From Flagellimonas amoyensis (GTDB lineage: Bacteria; Bacteroidota; Bacteroidia; Flavobacteriales; Flavobacteriaceae), in contig NZ_QBUK01000007.1 in NCBI RefSeq assembly GCF_003058265.1, positions 124,001 through 188,000 on the forward strand: 64,000 bases of DNA. Reading direction: 5' to 3'. Numbering within the stretch: position 1 is the first letter of the stretch; every line of letters begins with the position of its first letter. Made by a program: the position numbers and the translations under genes. The notes beneath the pieces are model-generated. The model was given only the letters and a program-made list of their open reading frames with translations, had not been told where the DNA came from and ran no database searches. Below are positions 8,744 through 16,384 of this stretch, piece after piece.

Positions 8744-10153
8744 TCAATAACCGTCATTTTGGGGCAATAGATTGGGGTTGCGCTCCAGCTCTGCCTCAGG
8801 AATGGGAAGCAATATATCCGACGGGTCCCAATTGGGTTTGAGATCTCCCAATGCAGCATTGGCCAGCCCTAAACGTTTCAGGTCAAAAAAACGGTGCCCC
8901 TGTTCTGTGAATAATTCGATGCGCCTTTCCCTGACAATGGCATCCAATACTGCATTTGCTCCAACTGCCGTTGTATTCGGCAAGCCTGCACGATTTCGAA
9001 CCGCATTTAGGTCCTGTTGTGCCCCATTGGCATCACCGGATTGTACCCTAGCCTCTGCCCTGATCAAATACTGCTCCGCCAAACGGAATCTTATGGAATA
9101 TTCCAAGGATTGGGTTTCCGTTATCCATGCCTTATATTTATGGGAAAAGGAAAGTGTGACCGTGTTCCCGGCATTGGATATACTATCGATCCAAGCCACT
9201 TTTCGCCCATCCCCATTTTCAAAAGCTGCTAGAAGGCCTTCGGACAAGCCATAGGTTTGCCCGGGTACGGCATTGATGATCATTTGGCCGGCTTCATAGG
9301 TATTCACGGGCGAGTTTCCCGGTTTCAATTGCCATATGGTTTCCATGGATTCCTTTAGGAAAACCCTGTTCAGATTATCCTCCAAATCAAAGCCATCGAT
9401 AAGAACGGTAGAAACGGATTCCGCTAGTTCCCATTGGTCCGTATAGAGATACATCCGTGCCAAGAGGGCCTGGGCCACATAGTGGTCGGGCACCACCCGT
9501 TCCTCGTTTTCCACCTCGGCAGTTTCCAAAAGATTGATAGCATCCAAAAGGTCGGTGATAATGGCATCATATACCTCCTCCTGTGGTAAACGCGACACCT
9601 TATTGTTCTGGGTATAATCCGTTGTGGTGATATAGGGCACATCCCCGAACAGGGACACCAAAATACTGTGCATATAGGCCCGGGCAAAAAAGGCTTGCCC
9701 CATGTATCTATCTTTATCAGTGTTTACCAAAGAAGTGGAATCCTCCAACCCTTCAATAATGGCATTGGCGCCATAGATGACCTGATAAGCTTGGCCCCAC
9801 CAGGTCAAAATATCTGCATTGTGCGGCAATACCCGGTTTTGGTGGAACTCCAATAGTTCGGGATCCATCCCAAAATAATCCAGTTCATCGGTATAAATGC
9901 CCATTCTTGTGGTCAGTCCAAAGTTGCCCGAGACAAGTCCCTGTTCCCTCATGGCAAGATACAGATTGGCCAATGCGGACTCCACCGTTGCCGGATCTTC
10001 GAAAACCGTCTTTGAGACCAATGTATTTTTGGGCGGCCCCACTTCGACAAAATCGGTACAACCGATCAGGCCAATTAAAGCGAACATAAGTAGGCAAGCC
10101 CGACCAAAAAAGTTGCTTAAACCACTCTTGATAAAATTTTTGAAATCTTTCAT
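8744..10153 (-). CDS. SusD/RagB-family outer-membrane nutrient-binding lipoprotein
   Basis: 469 aa. A lipoprotein signal ends in the lipobox LIGC (Cys about residue 32), followed by FVEVGPPKNTLVSKTVFEDP, typical of SusD starts. Helical TPR-like repeats follow (QAFFARAYMHSILVSLFGDV, VAQALLARMYLYTDQWELAE), and the C-terminus has the SusD end pattern (LDAIVRERRIELFTEQGHRF, FDLKRLG, ILLPIPEAELERNPNL). It caps the SusC barrel and delivers ligand at the cell surface. The gene starts 16 bp after susC, so the two are co-transcribed. At 469 aa it is short for the family, like RagB-type peptide binders. Confidence 0.95.
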   Translation of the reverse strand: MKDFKNFIKSGLSNFFGRACLLMFALIGLIGCTDFVEVGPPKNTLVSKTVFEDPATVESALANLYLAMREQGLVSGNFGLTTRMGIYTDELDYFGMDPELLEFHQNRVLPHNADILTWWGQAYQVIYGANAIIEGLEDSTSLVNTDKDRYMGQAFFARAYMHSILVSLFGDVPYITTTDYTQNNKVSRLPQEEVYDAIITDLLDAINLLETAEVENEERVVPDHYVAQALLARMYLYTDQWELAESVSTVLIDGFDLEDNLNRVFLKESMETIWQLKPGNSPVNTYEAGQMIINAVPGQTYGLSEGLLAAFENGDGRKVAWIDSISNAGNTVTLSFSHKYKAWITETQSLEYSIRFRLAEQYLIRAEARVQSGDANGAQQDLNAVRNRAGLPNTTAVGANAVLDAIVRERRIELFTEQGHRFFDLKRLGLANAALGDLKPNWDPSDILLPIPEAELERNPNLLPQNDGY

Positions 10154-10169
10154 GCTAGTTTATTTTTAG

Positions 10170-13100
10170 TTAAAAGCCCACTTGTACACCTAAAGTCAAC
10201 TGCCGTAACGGGGGCAATCTCGTATTGGAAGTCTGTTCGGGGTCCGGCCCCCTGTAATCTGTCAAGGTCCATAGATTTTGCCCTTGCAGGTACACATTGA
10301 TCTCCAACCCATTGTCCAAATTGGGTATCTTATAGTTCAGGGATATATTCCGTAATCGAACAAAGGAGGCATCCGAGACCGCGGCATTGCTTCTTCGTTG
10401 CAATGCACCCCTATCCTCTCCAAAGATCAACCCTGCCGATGCTATTTGAAAGGATTTGATATCGCCTGGCTCCTGCCATCTATCCAATAACTCCACGCTC
10501 CCATTTTCTGGATACCCAGGAGTGGTATTGAACTGAAGGGTATTATAGGCCTTTTGTTTTTTAAATTGGAAGAATACATCCAAGGTCAGATTCCCCAAAG
10601 CAAGGGTATTGCCCAACCCTCCATAAAAGTTTGGGGCCAGGTCTTCCACCCATTTGCGGTCCTCGGAACTGGTGATGGCACCGTCACCATTGAAATCCTC
10701 GAATTGGTATTGACCGGTCTCGGGGTCCACGCCCAAGGAATGGTAAAGATTGGTAATGGTCAATGGCTTCCCTATGATATATCTGCTGGAGAATGTGGAG
10801 TTTTCCAAATCCTCAAATTCCACCAATTTGCTTTTGGGCACGGTAAGGTTTAAACTTGTGGACCACTTGAAAGTTCCGTAAACAAGGTTTACCGAACGGA
10901 CGTCCACTTCCACCCCTGAATTCTCCACAACGGCATCGAAATTCCCTGTCAATTCCGTGAAGCCCGTGGTGGCCGCCAATGGAATTCCGATCAATTGGTT
11001 GGAGGAACGGTTCCGGTACCACGAGGCATTGAGGTTCAATCGTTCCTTGAAAAAACCGAGTTCCAGGCCCAGCTCCAGCTTTTTGTTCTCCTCCCATCCA
11101 AAAAGGGGATTGAATATGCCGGTAGGCCTTAAGGCAGAAACCCCATCGTAGTCGTCCCCCGTTATCGTATAGGTATCCAAAAACTGGTAATCCCCGATAT
11201 TATCACTACCTGTTGTCCCATAGCTCCCCCGCAATTTCCCGAAACTCAATACGGAGTCATCTTGAAAGATGGACGCTTCGGAAAAGACCCAGGCTAGGCC
11301 CACTGCGCCAAAATTCCCAAACTGTCTATCAGGCCCGAAACGGGACGATCCGTCCCTCCGTCCGGTCAAGTTGAGGATATATCGATCAATGTACTTGAAA
11401 TTGACCCTGCCAAATACGGCATTGTATTTATAGTCACTGTCCACATCGGTCAAAGATTCCACCAGTTCCGCTGCCGCCAGGTTCTCAATCAAACTATTAT
11501 TGGGAAAACCACGTCCACGCAACACCAACTGTTGGGTAGTTTCCTGCTGAAAGGTGGTTCCTACCAATACATCGACCGAAACGTCCTTCCATTCCCTGTT
11601 CCAATTCAATTGGGGCTCCACGATCCATGATTTTCGCTGTGATTGGTTCAGGCTCATATTGGAATAGCCCTGTGGTGTCAGGTTGAGCCTGGGGTTTCGT
11701 GCGGAACTGGGCAATGTCCGATACGATTCCAAGCGGTAATCGGTAAAGCCCAGACTAGTCCTCACCTCCACATTTTCAAATACTTTATACGAAACCATAG
11801 CATTGGCCATAAGGGTATTGGTCTTCACCTCGAACTTTTCCTCCAATGAGGCCAAGGGATTGTCCCAAGTATTGTTTTCCCAGTTCAGGTTACCCCCTTC
11901 ATCATAAAGTGCCGGTGCATTCGGCGCAAGTGTATAGGCCTTCAGGGTAAAGTCCGTCCGGGGCAAAAGGTTGTTCTCATGTGCATATTGGGTAGACAGA
12001 TCGATGCGGAAACGATCGTTGTTAGATCGATGATTGACATTACTATGAATATTTGTCCTTTTATAGTTTGCATCCCCGGGGAACACCGTGGTTTCCCGTT
12101 GATGGGAACCACTGATCAAAAATTGGGTCCGTGCACTACCCCCTGATATCGAGAGTTGGGCATTGTTCCGATAGGCCGTCCCACCGATCAGTTCCTTTTG
12201 CCAATCCGTATAACGATTGTTGTCCCACAAAGTGATATCGGGCCAAAAACTATCGTATGCAGGGTTTTCAAGGGCATCCCCAAATCCATCATTGATGACC
12301 CCTTCACGCCTTAACTCCAGATATTGTGGGGTATTCAACAAATCCATAAAATGGGAGACCCGTCCCAGGGAGGAACTGAACTGTGCATCGAATCGGGTCT
12401 TCCCTTCCCTACCTTTTTTGGTAGTGATCAAAACCACTCCATTGGCTCCTCTGGACCCATATATCGCTGTGGCATCGGCATCTTTGAGCACTTCAATGCT
12501 TTCAATATCATTGGGGTTGATGGCATTGAGCGGACTGATATTGCCCGAAAAAATCTGTCCTGACACATTTGTGGACCCCATGGATAGTGAACCAAAGGGC
12601 ACCCCGTCCACGATAAACAAGGGATCGGATACCCCATTGATGAAATTCCGTCCACGGACCTCTATTTCAAAACCACCACCAGGAACCCCAGTGGATTGTA
12701 CTATGTTCACACCGGAAAGATGCCCTTGCATCGCTGCCAATGGATTTCCCACTGGTTGTTTGTCAATGATATCTGCCTTTATGGTTGCGATATTACCTGT
12801 ACGATCCCGATCGGAAACCGTATAATATCCTGCATTGAGCACCACTTCCCCCAATGCCGTGACATCCTCTTCCAATTGGACGATAACCTCCTCTCTTCCA
12901 GCAATGGGAACAGTAACGGATTTAAAGCCCACCATGGAAAAGATAAGCACATCGGTAGGACCCGCATTGATAGAAAAGGAACCATCAAAATCTGAGATTG
13001 TTCCAATTTGCTTGGATTCCACCACAAGGTTCACCCCGGCAAGGGGATTCCCGGAAGTATCGGTCACGGTGCCTGAAACGGTAATCTGTGGTGGTTCCAA

Positions 13101-13202
13101 GACAGTGCCCGCTTGCACATGAAATGAAAAAAATGACATTAAAATGACATATAGGAGCATAAACAGGATTCCCCTGCGCACGCTTGATATTGAATGTTGC
13201 AT
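10170..13202 (-). CDS. SusC/RagA-family TonB-linked outer-membrane protein
   Basis: 1010 aa. A signal peptide ends about residue 32 (FHVQAG). A carboxypeptidase-regulatory-like domain spans about 40-115 (VSGTVTDTSGNPLAGVNLVV, FSINAGPTDVLIFSMVGF). The TonB plug follows, with NPNDIESIEVLKDADATAIY, GSRGANGVVLITTKKG at about 235-265, and the rest is beta-barrel ending in LTLGVQVGF with a terminal Phe. It is the TonB-driven importer of the SusCD pair. The partner metalloprotease points to peptides rather than glycans. No anti-sigma, ECF sigma or hybrid sensor gene is adjacent. The upstream region to 13.4 kb contains no other gene, only short hairpins such as CCAGATA/TATCTGG at 13314-13333. Confidence 0.95.
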   Translation of the reverse strand: MQHSISSVRRGILFMLLYVILMSFFSFHVQAGTVLEPPQITVSGTVTDTSGNPLAGVNLVVESKQIGTISDFDGSFSINAGPTDVLIFSMVGFKSVTVPIAGREEVIVQLEEDVTALGEVVLNAGYYTVSDRDRTGNIATIKADIIDKQPVGNPLAAMQGHLSGVNIVQSTGVPGGGFEIEVRGRNFINGVSDPLFIVDGVPFGSLSMGSTNVSGQIFSGNISPLNAINPNDIESIEVLKDADATAIYGSRGANGVVLITTKKGREGKTRFDAQFSSSLGRVSHFMDLLNTPQYLELRREGVINDGFGDALENPAYDSFWPDITLWDNNRYTDWQKELIGGTAYRNNAQLSISGGSARTQFLISGSHQRETTVFPGDANYKRTNIHSNVNHRSNNDRFRIDLSTQYAHENNLLPRTDFTLKAYTLAPNAPALYDEGGNLNWENNTWDNPLASLEEKFEVKTNTLMANAMVSYKVFENVEVRTSLGFTDYRLESYRTLPSSARNPRLNLTPQGYSNMSLNQSQRKSWIVEPQLNWNREWKDVSVDVLVGTTFQQETTQQLVLRGRGFPNNSLIENLAAAELVESLTDVDSDYKYNAVFGRVNFKYIDRYILNLTGRRDGSSRFGPDRQFGNFGAVGLAWVFSEASIFQDDSVLSFGKLRGSYGTTGSDNIGDYQFLDTYTITGDDYDGVSALRPTGIFNPLFGWEENKKLELGLELGFFKERLNLNASWYRNRSSNQLIGIPLAATTGFTELTGNFDAVVENSGVEVDVRSVNLVYGTFKWSTSLNLTVPKSKLVEFEDLENSTFSSRYIIGKPLTITNLYHSLGVDPETGQYQFEDFNGDGAITSSEDRKWVEDLAPNFYGGLGNTLALGNLTLDVFFQFKKQKAYNTLQFNTTPGYPENGSVELLDRWQEPGDIKSFQIASAGLIFGEDRGALQRRSNAAVSDASFVRLRNISLNYKIPNLDNGLEINVYLQGQNLWTLTDYRGPDPEQTSNTRLPPLRQLTLGVQVGF

Positions 13203-13466
13203 AAATTGAGTTTGTTTGATTTCTTAGTTAGTTATTCTCCACACTGCCCACAAGTCACCATAAAATCGTAACTTCCAAAAAGGACATCAAGGTTCGGACA
13301 AAGGCCACCCTGCCCAGATAAAAACATATCTGGAAGTAGGGTCCCAAAAAGGACATGAAACCGAAAACTAGGGCCGGAAACCCAAAAGTGGAATCGTCAG
13401 GAATGGGACAAGGAGTTATCGTTTACCGGAAAGGCGCAGCGTGTATCCCAAACCTACCAAAGAGGA

Positions 13467-13640
13467 TTAAACTGGATTCTTGGGCTTTTTCTTGAACAGG
13501 ATATCAAATACCGAAAGCGTGCTCACCAAAAAGGACCCCACCGATACCCAACCAAAAAAAACAAAGCCAACGTTTCCCATAAACCCATTGGTTAAGCGAA
13601 ACCCGAATAACAATAAAGAAAACAAAAGCTTAGAAAAAGT
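13467..13640 (-). pseudogene. Truncated C-terminal fragment of a membrane protein
   Basis: On the minus strand about 57 codons run to a TAA at 13467, giving two hydrophobic stretches (KLLFSLLLFGFRLTNGFMGN and GFVFFGWVSVGSFLVSTLSV) and a basic end FKKKPKNPV. The frame meets a stop just beyond the GTTGGGC box and has no suitable start, so it looks like the surviving tail of a gene cut at the islet boundary. The homologue is not recognised. A random open frame in A/T-rich DNA is possible, hence the low confidence. Confidence 0.35.
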
Positions 13641-13746
13641 TGGGCGTGGAACTCAACTTATCTCTTTTGAGGCACTGGTGGAGCCTTGCAATCGATAAGC
13701 AGCCCACGCCCGGGTCGTGAGCCATCCTGCTTATCATCTCGATTGC
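13639..13746. repeat. Imperfect inverted-repeat cluster at islet edge (IR1)
   Basis: GGGCGTGG (13642) pairs with CCACGCCC (13704), and GCAATCGATAAGCAG (13688) pairs with CTGCTTAT...CGATTGC (13727-13746); the two helices are interleaved. Base composition turns AT-rich immediately after it. Similar structured spacers precede and follow the TIR genes (IR2, IR3). They resemble cassette-associated palindromes of the integron attC kind, but the canonical core boxes are not convincing. Confidence 0.5.
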
Positions 13747-13860
13747 ATAAAAATTACCAGTTTTCAAAAGCGAGACTCTAAGCGATAGCTTCAAATATGT
13801 TTTAAACGAAGAATCGCAATATATGTAATTGGGGATAAATATAATAAACCTTTTTGTATT

Positions 13861-13876
13861 AACACATATATGTGTT
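13861..13876. promoter_or_regulatory. 16-nt perfect palindrome, probable XRE operator
   Basis: AACACATATATGTGTT is a perfect palindrome centred about 42 bp before the XRE gene start. XRE-family repressors commonly autoregulate through such a site. No second copy was noticed in the islet. Confidence 0.55.
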
Positions 13877-13910
13877 GATGAAATCTAATTGATTTGGCAA
13901 ATTTTGAAAG

Positions 13911-14135
13911 ATGTCAGATGTTGAACTCTATAAACTTAAACAAAACATAGGTGCTATCATTAAAAAGCATCGAGAAGAAAAGGGAGTATCCCAGTTAAAT
14001 ATGGGCATCGACATTGAAATGTCCGCAAATCAAATTGGAAGAATCGAGAGAGCTGAAAGTAACCCTACTGTTGAAACTTTATATACTATCGCTAAATATT
14101 TAGATTTTGACATAAGCGAATTCTTCAAAAAGTAA
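13911..14135 (+). CDS. XRE-family helix-turn-helix regulator
   Basis: 74 aa, almost entirely one HTH_XRE domain: IGAIIKKHREEKGVSQLNMG, then DIEMSANQIGRIERAESNPT (recognition helix region) and TLYTIAKYLDFDISEFFKK. It is a small cro/C-type DNA-binding protein. It is AT-rich like the TIR genes and unlike the susC side. It lies between structured spacers IR1 and IR2, so it could be an independent small unit or the regulator of the TIR locus 270 bp downstream. The upstream palindrome at 13861 suggests autoregulation. Confidence 0.9.
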   Translation: MSDVELYKLKQNIGAIIKKHREEKGVSQLNMGIDIEMSANQIGRIERAESNPTVETLYTIAKYLDFDISEFFKK

Positions 14136-14182
14136 TATTCTAACTTCCTCCACTCTAATTGCTTCTCTCATTTTAAATTACC

Positions 14183-14227
14183 TTACGGAATTCTGCATTT
14201 TCCTTCTCTTTTAATATCTTACATTTA
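14183..14227 (+). promoter_or_regulatory. Promoter with TTACGGA palindrome, upstream of the TIR genes
   Basis: TTACGGAATTCTGCAT (14183-14198) is followed after exactly 21 bp by TACATTTA (14220-14227), a near match to the Bacteroidota -7 box TAnnTTTG. The same palindrome and 21-bp spacing precede the genes at 24805, 27195 and 27827. Here it would drive the TIR operon with a long leader that contains IR2. Confidence 0.55.
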
Positions 14228-14302
14228 ACCTCATCTCCCCAAATTATCTTAGTTGAACAAATGAAAACTATGCTATGCCTTATTGAGCAAAACTTGGACA
14301 TA

Positions 14303-14357
14303 GCCAACCGACTTGGTATTATATGCCCAACAAAGTTAAGCATATAACCAAGTTGGC
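14303..14357. repeat. Imperfect inverted repeat before the TIR genes (IR2)
   Basis: GCCAAC...ACTTGGTATTATATGC pairs with GCATATAACCAAGTTGGC with a small bulge, forming a ~55-nt hairpin with outer GCCAAC/GTTGGC boxes. It lies 50 bp before the first TIR gene. It may be a cassette-type recombination palindrome or a leader structure. Confidence 0.5.
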
Positions 14358-14407
14358 ATTCATTTTGAGCACATCTGCAAAATAGAGTTAAAAAGGAATA
14401 AAAATTT

Positions 14408-14857
14408 ATGTTACCAGTAATACTTGGAGTCGGAATAGCCGCATTGATTGCAAAATCGATTTTCGATAATAATTCAGAAGAGAAAAGAATATTTATTAGT
14501 TTCTCTATGAAAGACGAGAAATATAGAAACTATTTGGTAAAACAGTCTAAAGAAGAACGTTCACCTTTCAGTTTTGTAGATATGTCCGTAAAGAAACCTT
14601 GGGCAGAAGAAAAATGGAAAACTGAATGCAGAAAACGAATTGTTTCTTGCGATGCTGTAATTGTGCTTTTAAGTAAAAATACCTGGCATTCAAGCGGAAC
14701 AAGATGGGAAATAAAATGTGCTAAAGAAGAAGGTATTCCAATTTATGGAATGCACATTCAGAAAAATAAAAAAGGTGCAATTCCAAAAGAATTAAAAGGT
14801 TCAAAAATAATAACTTGGACTTGGGATAATTTAGAAAGCATTATAGAATCTGTATAA
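14408..14857 (+). CDS. ThsB-like TIR-domain protein with N-terminal membrane anchor
   Basis: 149 aa. Residues 2-19 form one hydrophobic segment (LPVILGVGIAALIAKSIF). The rest is a TIR-like domain of the MTH538/DUF1863/ThsB type: strand RIFISFSMKDEKYR, FVDMSVKKPWAEE, CDAVIVLLSKNTW, and TRWEIKCAKEEGIPIYGMHI, with Glu101 at the place of the catalytic TIR glutamate. Known ThsB proteins in Thoeris make NAD-derived signals on phage infection. The stop codon abuts the ATG of the next gene, so the two are co-translated. The sequence is AT-rich compared with the genes outside the islet. Enzyme activity is inferred. Confidence 0.8.
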   Translation: MLPVILGVGIAALIAKSIFDNNSEEKRIFISFSMKDEKYRNYLVKQSKEERSPFSFVDMSVKKPWAEEKWKTECRKRIVSCDAVIVLLSKNTWHSSGTRWEIKCAKEEGIPIYGMHIQKNKKGAIPKELKGSKIITWTWDNLESIIESV

Positions 14858-15697
14858 ATGAAATTATTTGTATGTAATAGAAGTACTGATTTATCAGCAA
14901 CACAAAGTGTAATTGATGAACTGCTTATTGAGTCAAAAAACTTTATCGCTGTTCAACAAGAAATTGAACATTCTGAAAATTGGAAAACACTTGTAGAAAA
15001 TAAAATGAACGAATCAGATTTTGTTCTTTTTATAGTTGGAGAAAACACATTTGAAAGTGAACAAATAATTTGGGAATATGCAAAAGCAAAAGATTTAAAC
15101 AAAAGAATAATTGGTTATAAGTTACCAACTGCAACAGAAGAATCCATTCTATTCTGCCAAGGGTTTCAAGTTTTTGATAATGTTAAAAATTGTTTTGAAT
15201 TCTTAACGAAAGTCTTCGATGATGACCGAAAACTAAAATTTGAACAATACAAAATAATGGTAAGTTCAACTGAAAAGGTAACCGACAGTCGTTTAAAAGT
15301 AAATAATCTTTTCCTTACAGTAAGTTCTACTATAATATCTATTGGTTTCGTTTTAGGTAAAACATTTGGATTTACAATTCCTGTTGTAATTGGTATGTTA
15401 GTTTTAACTGCATTAGCTCTTTTGATTTCCTATTCTTGGGAGAAATTAATAAACTCATATGCACTATTAAATCAAGGAAAATTTAGAGTTATAGATAAAA
15501 TCGAAAAACAGTTGAGGACAAATATGTTTGAGGACGAATGGAAAATTCTAACGCAGGAGATAAAATATAAACCAAACTCGGAAACTGAAAAAAACATAGT
15601 AAAGTATTTTAGAGTATTTGTTATCATTTTAGGGATTTTAGAAATAGTATATCTCGGATATTTAATCTTTCCTCATTTACCACAATGCGGATGCTAA
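14858..15697 (+). CDS. TIR-like domain fused to a RipA/SLATT-like multi-TM membrane module
   Basis: 279 aa. Residues 1-90 look like a short TIR-type Rossmann domain (MKLFVCNRSTDLSATQSVID, SDFVLFIVGENTF, then IIWEYAKAKDLNKRIIGYKL with Glu73 in the catalytic-like position). Residues 130-270 carry a helix, two close TM segments (about 151-168 and 172-192), a conserved-looking cytosolic stretch (INSYALLNQGKFRVIDKIEK, then EDEWKIL) and a third TM (253-271). This latter part matches the RipA-family/SLATT type of predicted pore or membrane effector. Flanked by two TIR genes, it is the probable effector or receptor of the trio. The pattern match is from memory, without alignment. Confidence 0.65.
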   Translation: MKLFVCNRSTDLSATQSVIDELLIESKNFIAVQQEIEHSENWKTLVENKMNESDFVLFIVGENTFESEQIIWEYAKAKDLNKRIIGYKLPTATEESILFCQGFQVFDNVKNCFEFLTKVFDDDRKLKFEQYKIMVSSTEKVTDSRLKVNNLFLTVSSTIISIGFVLGKTFGFTIPVVIGMLVLTALALLISYSWEKLINSYALLNQGKFRVIDKIEKQLRTNMFEDEWKILTQEIKYKPNSETEKNIVKYFRVFVIILGILEIVYLGYLIFPHLPQCGC

Positions 15698-15709
15698 AAA
15701 CATAATTAT

Positions 15710-16090
15710 ATGAACAAAAAAAGAGTATTTGTTGCTTTCGCAATAGAAGATAAAACAACCAAAATATTATTTACTGGTATGGCTAAAAATGCAAAAGTAC
15801 CATACGAATTTGTGGATATGTCAGTAAAAGAGCCTTGGAGTGAACAATGGAAAACAAAATGTAGAACAAAAATAAAAGGATGTCACGGAATGATAGTTTT
15901 GGTTTCTAAAAATTTAGCAAAAGCTGATGGAGTACTTTGGGAAGTAAAATGTGCGAAAGAGGAAGGAGTAAAAGTTCGTGGAATTTACATAGATGGGGCT
16001 ACTATTTTACACAAACCAAAAGAATTATATGGAACATTAACTGAATCTTGGACTTGGGAAAATGTAAAAAACTTCATCGAATCACTATAA
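15710..16090 (+). CDS. ThsB-like TIR-domain protein, soluble
   Basis: 126 aa, a paralogue of the 14408 gene without its membrane anchor: KRVFVAFAIEDKTTKILFTG, YEFVDMSVKEPWSEQWKTKC, CHGMIVLVSKNLA and VLWEVKCAKEEGVKVRGIYI, with Glu78 in the place of the catalytic glutamate. The block FVDMSVK-PW and the W-E-(I/V)-KCAKEEG segment are nearly identical between the two proteins, indicating duplication or a conserved pair. It starts 12 bp after the middle gene. A role as a second signal-producing or sensor TIR is inferred from Thoeris, where several ThsB proteins serve one effector. Confidence 0.8.
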   Translation: MNKKRVFVAFAIEDKTTKILFTGMAKNAKVPYEFVDMSVKEPWSEQWKTKCRTKIKGCHGMIVLVSKNLAKADGVLWEVKCAKEEGVKVRGIYIDGATILHKPKELYGTLTESWTWENVKNFIESL

Positions 16091-16100
16091 AAAACGAAAT

Positions 16101-16230
16101 GCCAACATCGGCTATAGCAAATGTAAGATTACTGCTTAAAAATGAAGATATTGCAACTAAATAACATTCGGTCTGGCGACAAAGATTCGGTTTCCAAATC
16201 CCGCACTTGCCATAGTTGGGGCCGTTGCCC
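16101..16230. repeat. Imperfect inverted repeat after the TIR genes (IR3)
   Basis: GGCTATAGCAAATG (16110) pairs with CACTTGCCATAG (16204) with two mismatches, with outer GCCAAC and GTTGGGG boxes. It follows the last TIR gene directly and opens a 294-bp gap (16091-16384) without a gene. It mirrors IR2, which begins with the same GCCAAC box. Confidence 0.5.
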
Positions 16231-16384
16231 ACAATAAAAACCAACCACTATAAATTGGAAAAAAGAAAAGAAAAAGAATACAACAAAGCCGACCTAAACT
16301 TTACTGCGGAGACATAATTAAAGTGGAATTACCTGAGTTAGTGAAAAACTTATTTGGGGTATCTATTAACCAAATAAATAATCA

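Noticed and set aside
13480..13698. A plus-strand frame of 72 codons at the islet border
   Set aside because: Composition is Lys/Asn/Pro-rich low complexity and no start context; the minus-strand reading is more protein-like.
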